This document shows, one piece after another, positions 17,112 to 26,987 of a stretch of DNA of 56,468 bases. Position 1 is the stretch's first letter; every line of letters starts with the position of its first letter. This stretch comes from an uncultured Tateyamaria sp. (GTDB lineage Bacteria > Pseudomonadota > Alphaproteobacteria > Rhodobacterales > Rhodobacteraceae). Where the stretch lies: the NCBI RefSeq assembly GCF_947488715.1, contig NZ_CANLAG010000014.1:1-56468 (forward strand), in the 5' to 3' direction. The notes under the pieces were generated by a model, which saw nothing but the letters and a program-made list of their open reading frames with translations, had not been told where the DNA came from and did not search any database. The position numbers and the translations under genes were made by a program.

Positions 17112-17839
17112 AGCCCCTCGCGCAGGTCGATCTTGTCAAAGGCAAAGCCCTCGATCCCGTCCCGCACCATCTCGTTGACGCCGTGTACGAACTTGGCCAG
17201 ATCCGATGGATCCAGATGGTCGATCTGCCAGGGTGCATAGCGCCACCACCGGCTGCGCAGCAGCGGCGAGATCAGCTTGGGCGGCACGCGCATCTTCTTG
17301 ATGACCGCCGGGTTGCCCGCCACCACCGCATAGGGTGGCACGTCACGGGTCACAACCGCATGGGCCGCCACGATGGCCCCGTCACCGATGTTGACCCCTG
17401 CACCGATATAGGCGCCATGCCCGATCCAGACGTCATTGCCGATGGTGGTGATTTTTGCCTTGGTCGCCGGACCCTGAAAATCGAACTTGTAGCCGTGGTA
17501 CTCGGACCCGCCCGCAAAACCCTTGTCCAGATCAAACAGCCGGTCACCCAGATAGAACGCCGGGCTGGTCGACACCCATGTGGTCGGGTGGTTCTGGCGG
17601 CCAATCTGGATGTTCTCACCCATCGAACAATAGCGCCCGATGCGCGCGGCAAAGCAGTAGCCCGACACCTGATAGGAAAAGGCGCCCAACTCGATCGAAT
17701 GCTCGTATTGCGTCCACTTCAGGCTGCCCGGCGCCTCCAGCACCGTGTGATGCGGCAGGGTGACGCTGGACCCGCCACGGGGCAGGACCTCGATGCCGCG
17801 GGATTTGAGGGCGCGCAGGGAAATGGAATGGGGCTTCAT
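17108..17839 (-). CDS. hexapeptide-repeat acetyltransferase (CatB/VatD-like)
   Basis: The 243-residue protein has left-handed beta-helix hexapeptides: 'IGRYCSMGENIQIG' near 66, then 'ITTIGNDVWIGHGAYIGAGVNIGDGAIVAAHAVVT' in the middle (residue range about 130-165). The loop with N-H-P-T-T-W-V (about 80) and the 'DVWIGHGA' strand are typical of the xenobiotic/colanic-acid acetyltransferase group using acetyl-CoA. It presumably O-acetylates a polysaccharide sugar. ATGA overlaps join it to the glycosyltransferase upstream, and GTGA to the sulfotransferase downstream. Confidence 0.88.
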   Translation of the reverse strand: MKPHSISLRALKSRGIEVLPRGGSSVTLPHHTVLEAPGSLKWTQYEHSIELGAFSYQVSGYCFAARIGRYCSMGENIQIGRQNHPTTWVSTSPAFYLGDRLFDLDKGFAGGSEYHGYKFDFQGPATKAKITTIGNDVWIGHGAYIGAGVNIGDGAIVAAHAVVTRDVPPYAVVAGNPAVIKKMRVPPKLISPLLRSRWWRYAPWQIDHLDPSDLAKFVHGVNEMVRDGIEGFAFDKIDLREGL

Positions 17840-20373
17840 GTGCTGGACGTGTCCGATTGCTCAAAATGCGTTCTGAAATGCTGTGCCAGAGCGTTTACCA
17901 GATTCGCATCCGGTGCAAAGCCAACGCTGTGGCCATGAGCGGCCTTTGCCACTGCCTCGCCCTGTGCGCCGATGCCAAAGGCGTGGACCGGCAGGCCCGT
18001 CGCCAGCGCCTCATGGGTGGTATAGGAAAACGTCTCGGGCCAGATCGACGGGATCAGCCAGTCGGTGATGCCATAGCGCGCCGCCAGATCCGGCAGATCG
18101 GCCAGCGCATAGGACCCGTGCACCGTGACATGGCGCAGCGGCATATAGGACGGGTCCACATTGCCCAGCACCACCAGCTCGACCCCCTGCCGCAGACGCA
18201 GTGTCTGGCCCAGATCATCCAGCAGGGCCGCGCCCTTCTGATAGCCGATATTGCCCAGCACACCCACAACGCGCGGGCGGTCGGCACCGGGAACGGGCAG
18301 GGCGGGCACTTGCGCCAGCAGGCCATGCGGGGCCACCACGACCCGGTCTGCGGCCTGCGGATAGGCGGTGCGCACATGGGCGGCGCTGTCCTGCGAAAAG
18401 GTCACCAGCCGGTCGGCCTGCGCAATCAGCGCGCCCCAGGCTGCCTGCCAATCCGCCAGACTGCGCATCCGGCCATCCGCGCCGCGCTGGCTGTGCGCGG
18501 CGTCCGCCTGCACCGTGTCGGGCGTGGGCGTGCCGCGATACTGCCCATCGGCCCCCAGCAGCGTATAGGCTGGCGAAACCGGGTAAAAGTCGTGGAACAG
18601 GATCTCGACCGGATGCCGCCCGCCCGCACTCAGCCGCAACAGCGCGCCCGGCAGGCCCAGCGGGTCCGGATCGCCCACCCCACAGGAATAGATCAGGCGG
18701 CGCCGGGTCAGCGGCGCCAGCAGGTCCTGCACCGTATCCAGATCGGGCATCGTGGCCGCACTGATGCCCTGCGGCGTGATCAGCTCGACCTGCCAGCGCA
18801 CCGGCCCGCCCACACGCAGCACCACGGCTGGCAGCCCATGGTTCAGGTGATCGCGCGCAATGCGGTCATGCAGGTAATGTTCGGCCCCGCCGCCCATGGA
18901 ATGGGCCAGATAGACCGGCACGGATGTGCCCTCGGGCGTGACGGCTGCGGCCCATGCCATCCCCAGCGCCATACGCGCCGACCGCATCGGATCGGCGGCG
19001 ATGAACCGCTGGACCTCGGCGTCATAGCCCGGATAACGGCGCGAGATGATGGCATTGTTGGCCGCCACCAGCGCCAGCTTTTCCTCTGACCCGAAACTCT
19101 GCCCGCCCCGGTGTTCGACAAACAGGTTCGGCACGCCCAGATGCCGGCCCCCGATTGCGCGGGCGCGCTGGCACCAGTCGACCTCTTCGCCGTACCCCCG
19201 GCCAAAGGCGGTATCCAGCGCCGTCAGCTTTTTGAGGTAGGCGATGCTCATCCCCATGCAGAACCCCACGCCCGTGGGCGCGTCCGCCAGATCAACCGCC
19301 CCGTTCAGGCGGCGGGCGGTGGCGTCGATGGCATCCACCGTGCGCGGCGGAATGTCGGCACGCGCGCAGATCACCGGGGTGGTGAAAATCTCGGCGTCAT
19401 TGGACATCGGCGTGGTGGTTGCCACGTCGCGCGCCCCCAGCAGCGGGCGCATCAGGCGGCTGGCCCAGCCCTGCGGCACAAAGGCGTCGGAGTTGAGCAG
19501 GATCACCGGATCGCCCCAGGTCAGAGCCTGTTCAAAGCCACGGTTGACGCTGCGGATGAACCCCTTGTTGCCGTCGTTTTCCAGCAGGGTGACGCGGTCC
19601 GCGCGCGTCTTCGTGGCGGCGGCCCAATCGCGCAGAAAGGGGCGCACGCGCACGTCGGTCGATCCGTCCTCGATCAGCACCATCCGCCAGGGCATGTCGG
19701 TGTGGGTCTCGACGCGGGCCAGGGCCTCGTCCAGCAGCTCGAACGCGTTGTAGATCGGCATCACGATTGTGACCCGGCCTGCAGGCGGGGCGATCGGTGT
19801 GGGGGCGGGGGTGAACAGGCTCTTGTCCAGCGCCTGCGCCACCGTGTGTGTGTGCAGGTTCAGGCCGCGCTTGATCTGCGCCCGAAACCGCGGCGCGCGC
19901 GTCAGCATCCAGCCCAGGCCAGCGGGGCTCAGACGGGCCAGCGTCAGGGCAAAGCGGGCGACAATCCGGGCGCGGGCGCGGCGCAGACCCGGCAGGGGCA
20001 GGGGCCGCGCGACCGACTGGTCGGTGCCTGCAATATCGTGGATCTCGACCCCCACACGGCGCAGCTGATCGGGGTGGATCTGGCCCAGCGGCACCGTCAG
20101 GTCAAACCCCACATCCGGCGCAATGCCGCGCGCCTGGGCCACGTCCTCGCGGCGCAGACCAATGGCAAAGGGGGTGGACTGACCGTCGATATGCAACATG
20201 CCCGTGCCGGCCTCGGCCCAACCGGCCAGCCGCAGGTGACCAGCCTCGACGCTGACCACATCCACGGCACCGACCTGTCGACCGTCCGCATCATGCAACA
20301 GCATGGGCCGGCCCGTGACGCGCAGATGCTGGGACGTGTACCGGGACAGAAGGGCAGCAAGCTGTTGGCGCAA
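17836..20373 (-). CDS. bifunctional-looking glycosyltransferase (GT2 plus GT4-like)
   Basis: The 845-residue protein has an N-terminal domain of unknown role (1-190). A GT2 domain spans about 195-430 (VTIVMPIYNAFELLDEAL, LIEDGSTD, ILLNSDAFVPQGW, FGRGYGEEVDWCQRA). A C-terminal GT-B-like half follows (about 460-830; GVLGNIGYQKGAALLDDL, then SIWPETFSYTTHEALATGLPV). Such two-domain enzymes are found in surface polysaccharide clusters and can add two sugars. No ATG or GTG lies upstream before a TGA, so the start is TTG at 20373, preceded by GGAAGA at slightly long spacing. It is the first gene of the operon ending at 16347. Confidence 0.85.
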   Translation of the reverse strand: MRQQLAALLSRYTSQHLRVTGRPMLLHDADGRQVGAVDVVSVEAGHLRLAGWAEAGTGMLHIDGQSTPFAIGLRREDVAQARGIAPDVGFDLTVPLGQIHPDQLRRVGVEIHDIAGTDQSVARPLPLPGLRRARARIVARFALTLARLSPAGLGWMLTRAPRFRAQIKRGLNLHTHTVAQALDKSLFTPAPTPIAPPAGRVTIVMPIYNAFELLDEALARVETHTDMPWRMVLIEDGSTDVRVRPFLRDWAAATKTRADRVTLLENDGNKGFIRSVNRGFEQALTWGDPVILLNSDAFVPQGWASRLMRPLLGARDVATTTPMSNDAEIFTTPVICARADIPPRTVDAIDATARRLNGAVDLADAPTGVGFCMGMSIAYLKKLTALDTAFGRGYGEEVDWCQRARAIGGRHLGVPNLFVEHRGGQSFGSEEKLALVAANNAIISRRYPGYDAEVQRFIAADPMRSARMALGMAWAAAVTPEGTSVPVYLAHSMGGGAEHYLHDRIARDHLNHGLPAVVLRVGGPVRWQVELITPQGISAATMPDLDTVQDLLAPLTRRRLIYSCGVGDPDPLGLPGALLRLSAGGRHPVEILFHDFYPVSPAYTLLGADGQYRGTPTPDTVQADAAHSQRGADGRMRSLADWQAAWGALIAQADRLVTFSQDSAAHVRTAYPQAADRVVVAPHGLLAQVPALPVPGADRPRVVGVLGNIGYQKGAALLDDLGQTLRLRQGVELVVLGNVDPSYMPLRHVTVHGSYALADLPDLAARYGITDWLIPSIWPETFSYTTHEALATGLPVHAFGIGAQGEAVAKAAHGHSVGFAPDANLVNALAQHFRTHFEQSDTSST

Positions 20374-20553
20374 GGCGTTGGGTCTTCTTCCTGGGTTCCG
20401 GTCATCGGGTGGCGCGCCGACCGATGCCCTGATGGGACCGCCCGACGTGGCGGGACATTCATCACATCAGGTTCAGGGTGGCAAGGGCAGGCAAGTGATT
20501 GACCCCGCGAGGTGTGGCCCTATCCTGCGCCGACGATGCAAGGCAGGACCCCC

Positions 20554-21276
20554 ATGACAGCGACGGACACGATTCCGGACCACATCCGCGCGATCATCAC
20601 CGACACAGGCCACAGCAACACTGTGGACATCGACCCCACGGTCGAGATCACGGGCAAGGCCTCGATCACGCTGGCCGGAACCGGCCACCACCTGCGCATC
20701 GGGCCGGGCACGAAACTGGCCAATTGCCTGATCGAACTGCGCAACCACGACAGCAGCGTCACCATCGGCGCAGGCTGCGTGATCGGCGGCGACCTGCGCT
20801 GCCGGGCGCGCGACACCCATATCACCGTGGGCGACCAGACCACGATCATGTCCGCCCAGATCACCCTGCACGAGGTCGGGCGCATCACCATGGGCGCCGA
20901 TTGTATGCTGTCGGGCGGAATCACCATGGACGTGAGCGACATGCACTCGATCCTTGACGCCACCACCGGCGCCCGCATCAACCCGCCCCAGGACATCACC
21001 ATCGGCAACCACGTCTGGCTGGCGCAGGGGGTGCAGGTGCTCAAGGGGGCCACGATCGGCGATGACTGCGTGATCGGCGCCCGCGCGCTGGTGGCGGGCG
21101 ACGTCCCCGCACAGGCCCTGGCCATCGGCGCGCCTGCCCGCGTCCAGCGCACCGGCATCACCTGGGACCGCGCGCGGCAGGATTGGGACGCCGAAGCCAT
21201 CGCCGCAGCCCCCTCCATGCAACCTCAAAAAGATACCATAACACAGATTATCAGACGCTTTTTCCAACGCAAATAA
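20554..21276 (+). CDS. hexapeptide-repeat acyltransferase
   Basis: The 240-residue protein is built of left-handed beta-helix repeats ('VTIGAGCVIGGDL', 'ITVGDQTTIM', 'ITIGNHVWLAQGVQVLKGATIGDD'), ending in the usual 'GDVPAQALAIGAPARV' cap. It is probably an acetyl-CoA-dependent O-acetyltransferase for polysaccharide. The frame is open further upstream, but this ATG has AGGCAGGA six bases before it and the upstream part carries no domain. It is divergent from the 845-residue glycosyltransferase and 115 bp before the mannose pyrophosphorylase. The acceptor is unknown. Confidence 0.82.
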   Translation: MTATDTIPDHIRAIITDTGHSNTVDIDPTVEITGKASITLAGTGHHLRIGPGTKLANCLIELRNHDSSVTIGAGCVIGGDLRCRARDTHITVGDQTTIMSAQITLHEVGRITMGADCMLSGGITMDVSDMHSILDATTGARINPPQDITIGNHVWLAQGVQVLKGATIGDDCVIGARALVAGDVPAQALAIGAPARVQRTGITWDRARQDWDAEAIAAAPSMQPQKDTITQIIRRFFQRK

Positions 21277-21391
21277 TCCGCCGGCGAAACCGCATATGCG
21301 GACCACTTCGGTGATGACCCCGGCCCGCGCCTTGCTATAGTGATCGTGCCGGATCATGCACGGCACAGTGGCAGGCAAAGGGCCCAGACCC

Positions 21392-22813
21392 ATGATATAC
21401 CCCATCCTTCTGTGCGGCGGATCCGGGACCCGGCTGTGGCCGCTCTCGCGCCAGTCCTACCCCAAGCAATTCGCCCGCCTCACCGGGGATCAGAGCCTGT
21501 TTCAGGCCGCTGCCCGGCGGCTGTCGGGACCAGACTTTGCAGCCCCCGTGGTGGTCACGGGCGACCCGTTCCGCTTTGTCGTCACCGAACAACTGGCCCA
21601 GGTCGCACAGGCGCCGGGCGCCGTGCTGATCGAGCCAAACCCCCGCAACACCGCCCCCGCCGTGCTGGCCGCGGCCCTGTGGTGCGCGCGCACCGACCCC
21701 GAGGCGCTGATGCTCGTGGCGCCCTCCGATCACCTGATCCCCGACGCGGACGCCTTTGCCGCCGCTGTCACCGCCGCCACCCCGGCCGCGCGTGACGGGA
21801 CGCTGGTCACATTCGGCATCACACCTGACCGGGCCGAAACCGCCTATGGCTACCTCGAACTGGCCGCCACCGCAGACCCCCAAACCGCCCGGCCACAACC
21901 CCTTGCCCGCTTTGTCGAAAAACCGGGCCCAGAAGCCGCGCGCGACATGCTCGCCGCCGGGCGCTATTTGTGGAATGCGGGCCTGTTCCTGTTCTCTGCC
22001 CCCGCGATCCTCAACGCCTACCGCACCCACGCCCCCGCCATGCTCGACGCCGTAACACAGGCCATGGATGAGGCCACGCCCGACCTCGGCTTTACCCGGC
22101 TGGCGGCAGCGCCATGGGACGGGATCGACGACATCTCGATCGACTATGCGATCATGGAACGCTGCACCAACCTGGCGGTCATGCCCTTTGACGGGGCCTG
22201 GACCGATCTGGGCGACTGGGACGCGGTCTGGCGCAGCAGCAACCCCGACGCAGATGGCAATGTCTGTTCGGACCGCTCCACCGCGCTGGACTGCGCCGAC
22301 ACCCTGCTGCGCAGCGAAAGCGACGGGATCGAACTGGTGGGGCTGGGCCTTGACGGGATCATCGCCGTGGCCACGGATGACGCGGTGCTGGTGGCCGACA
22401 AATCCCGCGCCCAGGAGGTGCGGCGCGCCGTCGACAGCCTGCGCGCCCGCGACACCGCACAGGCCACCCGGCACCGCCGCGCCTACCGGCCCTGGGGCTG
22501 GTACGAAACCCTGGTGATGGGCGACCGGTTTCAGGTCAAACGCATCCGTGTTCACCCCGGCGGCACCCTCAGCCTGCAAAGCCACCTGCACCGCGCCGAA
22601 CATTGGGTTGTGGTCGAAGGCACCGCCCGCGTGACCGTCGACGACAGCGTGCAACTGGTCAGCGAAAACCAATCGATCTATGTGCCCGTGGGCGCGCGGC
22701 ACCGGCTGGAAAATCCGGGCAAGCTGGCGATCACCCTGATCGAGGTCCAGACCGGCGCCTATCTGGGCGAGGACGACATCACCCGTTACGAAGACATCTA
22801 TGCCCGCACCTGA
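21392..22813 (+). CDS. manC: mannose-1-phosphate guanylyltransferase / mannose-6-phosphate isomerase
   Basis: The 473-residue protein has the full bifunctional layout. An N-terminal nucleotidyltransferase has LLCGGSGTRLWPLSR (near 5-19), FVEKP and NAGLFLF. A C-terminal cupin isomerase follows (RPWGWYETL, VHPGGTLSLQSHLHRAEHWVVVEG, with metal-binding His and Glu). It makes GDP-mannose from mannose-1-phosphate and interconverts fructose-6-P and mannose-6-P. I use ATG 21392 (MIYPILL), which has AAAGGG upstream; a start at 21356 would add 12 residues not matching the family. No phosphomannomutase gene is visible on this replicon. Confidence 0.93.
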   Translation: MIYPILLCGGSGTRLWPLSRQSYPKQFARLTGDQSLFQAAARRLSGPDFAAPVVVTGDPFRFVVTEQLAQVAQAPGAVLIEPNPRNTAPAVLAAALWCARTDPEALMLVAPSDHLIPDADAFAAAVTAATPAARDGTLVTFGITPDRAETAYGYLELAATADPQTARPQPLARFVEKPGPEAARDMLAAGRYLWNAGLFLFSAPAILNAYRTHAPAMLDAVTQAMDEATPDLGFTRLAAAPWDGIDDISIDYAIMERCTNLAVMPFDGAWTDLGDWDAVWRSSNPDADGNVCSDRSTALDCADTLLRSESDGIELVGLGLDGIIAVATDDAVLVADKSRAQEVRRAVDSLRARDTAQATRHRRAYRPWGWYETLVMGDRFQVKRIRVHPGGTLSLQSHLHRAEHWVVVEGTARVTVDDSVQLVSENQSIYVPVGARHRLENPGKLAITLIEVQTGAYLGEDDITRYEDIYART

Positions 22814-22934
22814 CCCCGATCATGCGGGTATACGATGTGCGTGAGTGATCACGCGGGCGTGCAATCTGCGTGATCTGTGTTAATCTCACTTTATTAAGTG
22901 CTGCACATTTTCATCGAATCGTATCGTTCAGGCC

Positions 22935-23351
22935 ATGGTTTCATATGTTTTCGCGGCCCTCGCCGCCCTCTCTCCCACCACTGAAACCGCGTCTGGCGCC
23001 GTGCTGGCGTCGTCTCTTGCCGGGCCACAGGTGCGCGAAACCACCCTGACACCCGGCACGCCACCCATGATCACCCTACGCCTCAGGAACCCGACACGCA
23101 GCACCGCGTTCGAGGGGATCTACCTGCGCATGAAGTGTGAGGGCGCGGATGGCGCAACCACGCTGACGGTCCTGCTGCGCACCGACGGGCCTGCGGCCGA
23201 CCGCGCCGCGCGCCTGCCCACGCCTCCCGATTACACCCTGGCACTTGCCGCCCCGCTGGCCCCCCGCACCACGGTGCAGGTGACAGTGCCGCTTGCCGAT
23301 CACCCCACCCTGTCCACCTGCGCCAAGGCCCGATTGCGCGGCGCCTGGTAA
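22935..23351 (+). CDS. small hypothetical secreted-looking protein
   Basis: This 138-residue protein is not recognised. The N-terminus (MVSYVFAALAALSPTTETASGA) is hydrophobic and could be a weak signal peptide, though it lacks a positive charge. The remainder is beta-rich in appearance, with two cysteines that could pair. It lies 121 bp after manC and 101 bp before the RTX metalloprotease, on the same strand. No strong ribosome site precedes the ATG. It may be real, but the evidence is limited to frame openness, composition and position. Confidence 0.5.
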   Translation: MVSYVFAALAALSPTTETASGAVLASSLAGPQVRETTLTPGTPPMITLRLRNPTRSTAFEGIYLRMKCEGADGATTLTVLLRTDGPAADRAARLPTPPDYTLALAAPLAPRTTVQVTVPLADHPTLSTCAKARLRGAW

Positions 23352-23452
23352 CAGGCGCATCCTCCCGTTTTCACCCCACCCGTTCTGTTCCCGATTGCCA
23401 CCACTCACATTTCAGCCCCCCACAAGACGCATAAACCAAAGAGGTATATCCC

Positions 23453-26032
23453 ATGACCCTGATCCCCGTTGACCTCCCCAGCTTGCCCGGCCTGATCGGC
23501 CTGCCGGCGAATGCCACGGTCTCTCTGACCGGATCGCCGGAAATGCTGGTCCTGTCCGACAGCGCTCTGGCCGGGTTCTCGACCGAAATCTCCCCCGCCT
23601 TCCTCGTCCTGTCGAGCGGCATCGCCGGTGACGTCACCCAGCCCAACACCGGCGGCAGCCAGGGCACAGACATTGGCGCAAGCGGCGTGACCGACGACAC
23701 CGTGACCGTGTCGTTCTCCTTTACCGTGCCCGAAGGCTTCACCAGCTTTTCGTTCTCCTTCTCGTTCTTGTCCGAAGAATTCCCCGAATTCGTGGGCTCG
23801 CAGTTCAACGACTTCTTCTCGGTGACCGTGGACGGGACAGAGGTGGCGATCGACACCAACGGCAACCCAATCTCGGTCAACAACGACTTCTTCTCGGATA
23901 CGCTGACACCCACAGGCACGTTCTTTGACGGCCAGACCCCGCCCCTGCAGATCACCACCGAGGTCGAGGCCGGCGCAGAGGTCAACCTGGTGCTCAGCCT
24001 CGGCGACGTGGGCGATGGCATCTATGACAGTGCGGCCTTCATCGGCGACTTCACCCTGTCGACCCCGCAGATCGTGTTCCTGCAATTCGACGCGGGCGCG
24101 GTCAACATCCCCTATGTGATCGAAGACGAAGAGGGCAACCTCACCTACGCCTTCTCCATCGACCTGCCCGCCTCGGGCCTCAGCGCAGCACAGCGCCAGC
24201 AGGTGCTGGATGCGGTCAACGCCATCTACGAAGACTTCAACATCGAGTTCGTTGGCGAAGAACCGGAAAGCGGCGACTTCTCGACCGTGCATGTGGGCGG
24301 ATCGGTCTCGGACCTGCCCACGGATCTGGGCGCGCCTGCCAACCTCTTTGGTCTGGCCAGCCAGATCGACTATGGCAACGGCGACCTCAATGACGACGCC
24401 TTTGTGCTGGCGGACGAGATCCTGACCGGGCTGTTCGATTTCGACGACATCGCCCAACTGGTGCAGGTGATCGCCCACGAGGCCGGACACCTGCTGGGCC
24501 TGCGCCACGTGGATGACGAAGACGCGCTGATGTATCCCTTTGCCGACCCCGAGGCGACAAACATCGACGACGAAGACCAGCCCCTGGCCGAAATCAACGA
24601 TGACGACGTCGTCGAAGCCGTTGGCGGCACCCAGAACAGCTTTGAGGAACTGGTGCGCAACGTGGGCCTCGACGGCGCGGCCCCGCTGGTCGAAAGCGAA
24701 AGCTTCTTTGACGCGTTCCTGAACTTCTTCAACTTCTCCGTGTCGCCCGACGTCACCATCTTCAACGCCGTGGCGGTCCTGTTCGTCCCCGCAGAAGACG
24801 GCGGCAACCTGATCCTGTCCACAATCCCGCTGGGCAACATCACCGACAGCGGCGCAGGCTTTGTGCTGCCCACGCTGGGCGGCGACCACGTGGCGATCTT
24901 TGGCGAAAGCGTGCCGGGCGGCGGCTTTGACAGCGTCCTGACGGATGGCACGGTTACCAACTTCGACTTTGCCACTTTGGGCTTCCAGGGCATGCTCAAC
25001 CTGATCGGCATCGACCTGGGCCTGATCGGCGATGGCGGCGGCGATGCCAATGGCGGCATGCTGACCTTTGGCACCGTCGCGGAAAACGGCGACATCACCC
25101 CCGTCTCGGACGTGGCCGCAACCGTCACCGACGCCACAGACCTGGAGGCGACCGACGGCGCCGACAACCTCACCGGCACATCGCTCGATGACAACATCCT
25201 CGGGCTGGGCGGCAATGACGACATCTTTGGCCTGGCGGGCAATGACACGCTCTTGGGCAATGACGGCAATGACGAAATCACCGCAGGCATCGGCGCCGAC
25301 GTGGCTGACGGGGGCGCGGGCAACGACTCGATCCTCGGCAACAACGGCTTTGACACCCTGAACGGCGGTGGCGACAACGACACCATCAACGGCAATGCGG
25401 GCGCGGATGAAATCTCCGGCGGGTCGGGCGACGACTTCCTGATCGGGGGCATCAACTTTGACCTGATCATGGGCGACAGCGGCAACGACTCGTTGTTTGG
25501 CCAGGAAGGTCAGGACACGCTCGACGGTGGCACCGGCAACGACGACCTCAACGGCAACTTCGGCTCCGACACCCTGCTGGGTGGCGCGGGCGAGGACACG
25601 GCCAATGGCGGCGTGGGCTTTGACTTCATCGACGGGGGCGCGGATGACGACGAGCTCAACGGCAACAACGGCGGCGACACCATCCTCGGTGGCTCCGGCG
25701 ATGACGTGATCCGTGGCAACGCAGGCGGTGACCGGCTCGATGGTCAGGACGGCAACGACATCCTCGTGGGCGGCATCGGCGCGGACACCTTCGTGCTCAG
25801 CTTCGGCAACGATGTGATCCTCGACTTCCAGGACAACATCGACACGATCGAAATCGCGGCGTCGTTCTTTGACGAACCCCCGACCCAACAGGACCTGCTG
25901 GACGCCTTTCAGGTGGTCAACGGCAACCTGGTGGCGGTGCTGGACGAAAACAACTCGATCCGCATCAACAACATCACCGATGCCAGCCTGCTGCTGGATG
26001 ACGTTGTGCTGATCGGCGATCTTCCCTTCTGA
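23453..26032 (+). CDS. RTX zinc metalloprotease (metzincin-type)
   Basis: The 859-residue secreted protein has an N-terminal beta domain (about 55-205) with SFSFSFLSEEFPEFVGSQ, resembling 'choice-of-anchor' domains. The zinc site HEAGHLLGLRH lies near 343-353, with a Met-turn candidate ALMYPF shortly after. After a beta region come about 20 RTX nonapeptides (about 565-785; GGxGxDxLxG). It ends in a C-terminal region with 'DVILDFQDNIDTIEI' and the tail 'LIGDLPF'. Proteases of this kind leave through type I secretion, and calcium binding to RTX drives folding outside the cell. AGAGGT precedes the ATG. No exporter genes are adjacent. A strong terminator follows at 26060. Confidence 0.88.
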   Translation: MTLIPVDLPSLPGLIGLPANATVSLTGSPEMLVLSDSALAGFSTEISPAFLVLSSGIAGDVTQPNTGGSQGTDIGASGVTDDTVTVSFSFTVPEGFTSFSFSFSFLSEEFPEFVGSQFNDFFSVTVDGTEVAIDTNGNPISVNNDFFSDTLTPTGTFFDGQTPPLQITTEVEAGAEVNLVLSLGDVGDGIYDSAAFIGDFTLSTPQIVFLQFDAGAVNIPYVIEDEEGNLTYAFSIDLPASGLSAAQRQQVLDAVNAIYEDFNIEFVGEEPESGDFSTVHVGGSVSDLPTDLGAPANLFGLASQIDYGNGDLNDDAFVLADEILTGLFDFDDIAQLVQVIAHEAGHLLGLRHVDDEDALMYPFADPEATNIDDEDQPLAEINDDDVVEAVGGTQNSFEELVRNVGLDGAAPLVESESFFDAFLNFFNFSVSPDVTIFNAVAVLFVPAEDGGNLILSTIPLGNITDSGAGFVLPTLGGDHVAIFGESVPGGGFDSVLTDGTVTNFDFATLGFQGMLNLIGIDLGLIGDGGGDANGGMLTFGTVAENGDITPVSDVAATVTDATDLEATDGADNLTGTSLDDNILGLGGNDDIFGLAGNDTLLGNDGNDEITAGIGADVADGGAGNDSILGNNGFDTLNGGGDNDTINGNAGADEISGGSGDDFLIGGINFDLIMGDSGNDSLFGQEGQDTLDGGTGNDDLNGNFGSDTLLGGAGEDTANGGVGFDFIDGGADDDELNGNNGGDTILGGSGDDVIRGNAGGDRLDGQDGNDILVGGIGADTFVLSFGNDVILDFQDNIDTIEIAASFFDEPPTQQDLLDAFQVVNGNLVAVLDENNSIRINNITDASLLLDDVVLIGDLPF

Positions 26033-26059
26033 TCCCACCGGACAGCAGACACCAAAACC

Positions 26060-26091
26060 AAAACGGGGCGCAGATCACTGCGCCCCGTTTT
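26060..26091. terminator. bidirectional rho-independent terminator
   Basis: A perfect 14-bp stem (AAAACGGGGCGCAG/CTGCGCCCCGTTTT) with a 4-base ATCA loop is flanked by A4 on one side and T4 on the other. It works symmetrically between the convergent RTX protease gene and rfbA. Confidence 0.93.
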
Positions 26092-26114
26092 CATGTCTGC
26101 GATGCAAAAACCGC

Positions 26115-26987
26115 CTATTTCAGCAGGCTCAACAGGTAGGCACCGTAATCGTTCTTGGCAAAGAGCTTGCCGCGCTCTTCGAGGCCCGCGCGGTCGATCC
26201 ATCCCTGGTCATAGGCGATCTCGTCCGGGCTGCCGGTCTGCAGACCCTGACGCGATTGCAGGGTGCGCACGAAATTGCCCGCATCCAGCAGGCTGGCATG
26301 GGTGCCGGTGTCCAGCCAGGCATAGCCGCGGCCCATCTGCTTCACCTTCAACATGCCTTCGTGCAGATACCCTTCGAGCAGGGTGGTGATCTCCAGCTCG
26401 CCCCGGTCGGACGGCGTGACCTTGCGCGCGCGTTCGGGCGCATCCCCATCGAGGAAATAAAGCCCCGTCACCGCATAGTTCGACGGCGGCACAGCGGGCT
26501 TTTCGATAATCTGGCGGGCATTGCCCTCGGCGTCGAAATCCACCACGCCATAGCGTTCGGGATCCGCCACCCGGTAGCCAAAGACCGTGCCGCCCGTCTC
26601 CTGCGCATCCGCCTCGGCCAGCAGGTCAGGCAACCCGTGCCCAAAGAAGATGTTGTCGCCCAGCACCATGGCCGACGGCGCACCATCCAGGAACTCCTCG
26701 GCCAACAGATAGGCCTGCGCCAGCCCGTCGGGGCTGGGCTGGACGATATAGGTCAGCGACACGCCCCACTGGCTGCCATCGCCCAGGGCGCGTTTGAACT
26801 GGTCCTGATCCTGCGGCGTGGTGATCATCGCGATCTCGCGGATCCCGGCCAGCATCAGAACGCTGAGCGGGTAGTAGATCATCGGCTTGTCATAGACCGG
26901 CAGAAGCTGCTTCGAGACCGAAACCGTGATCGGATAAAGCCGCGTGCCAGAGCCGCCCGCGAGGATAATGCCCTTGCGCTGTGTCAT
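26115..26987 (-). CDS. rfbA: glucose-1-phosphate thymidylyltransferase
   Basis: The 290-residue enzyme makes dTDP-glucose from glucose-1-phosphate and dTTP, the first step to dTDP-L-rhamnose. The N-terminus has GIILAGGSGTRLYPIT (6-21) and SKQLLPVYDKPMIYYPLS. MVLGDNIFFGHGL lies near 106-118, and WLDTGTHASLLDA is present near 220. The true start is ATG 26987, which overlaps the rfbD stop as ATGA; an open extension upstream runs antisense-like through rfbD. It is the last gene of the rhamnose operon, with its terminator at 26060-26091. Confidence 0.96.
   Translation of the reverse strand: MTQRKGIILAGGSGTRLYPITVSVSKQLLPVYDKPMIYYPLSVLMLAGIREIAMITTPQDQDQFKRALGDGSQWGVSLTYIVQPSPDGLAQAYLLAEEFLDGAPSAMVLGDNIFFGHGLPDLLAEADAQETGGTVFGYRVADPERYGVVDFDAEGNARQIIEKPAVPPSNYAVTGLYFLDGDAPERARKVTPSDRGELEITTLLEGYLHEGMLKVKQMGRGYAWLDTGTHASLLDAGNFVRTLQSRQGLQTGSPDEIAYDQGWIDRAGLEERGKLFAKNDYGAYLLSLLK

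Noticed and set aside
20097..20465. 122-codon minus-strand frame before the 845-residue glycosyltransferase
   Set aside because: It overlaps the real gene in another frame; its first residues might hint at a missed start, but the two frames are not joined and no shift is supported.
23405..26038. 877-codon antisense frame over the RTX metalloprotease
   Set aside because: RTX codons (GGC, GAC, AAC) give a Val/Ala/Asp-rich shadow. The zinc site and RTX units are all on the plus strand.
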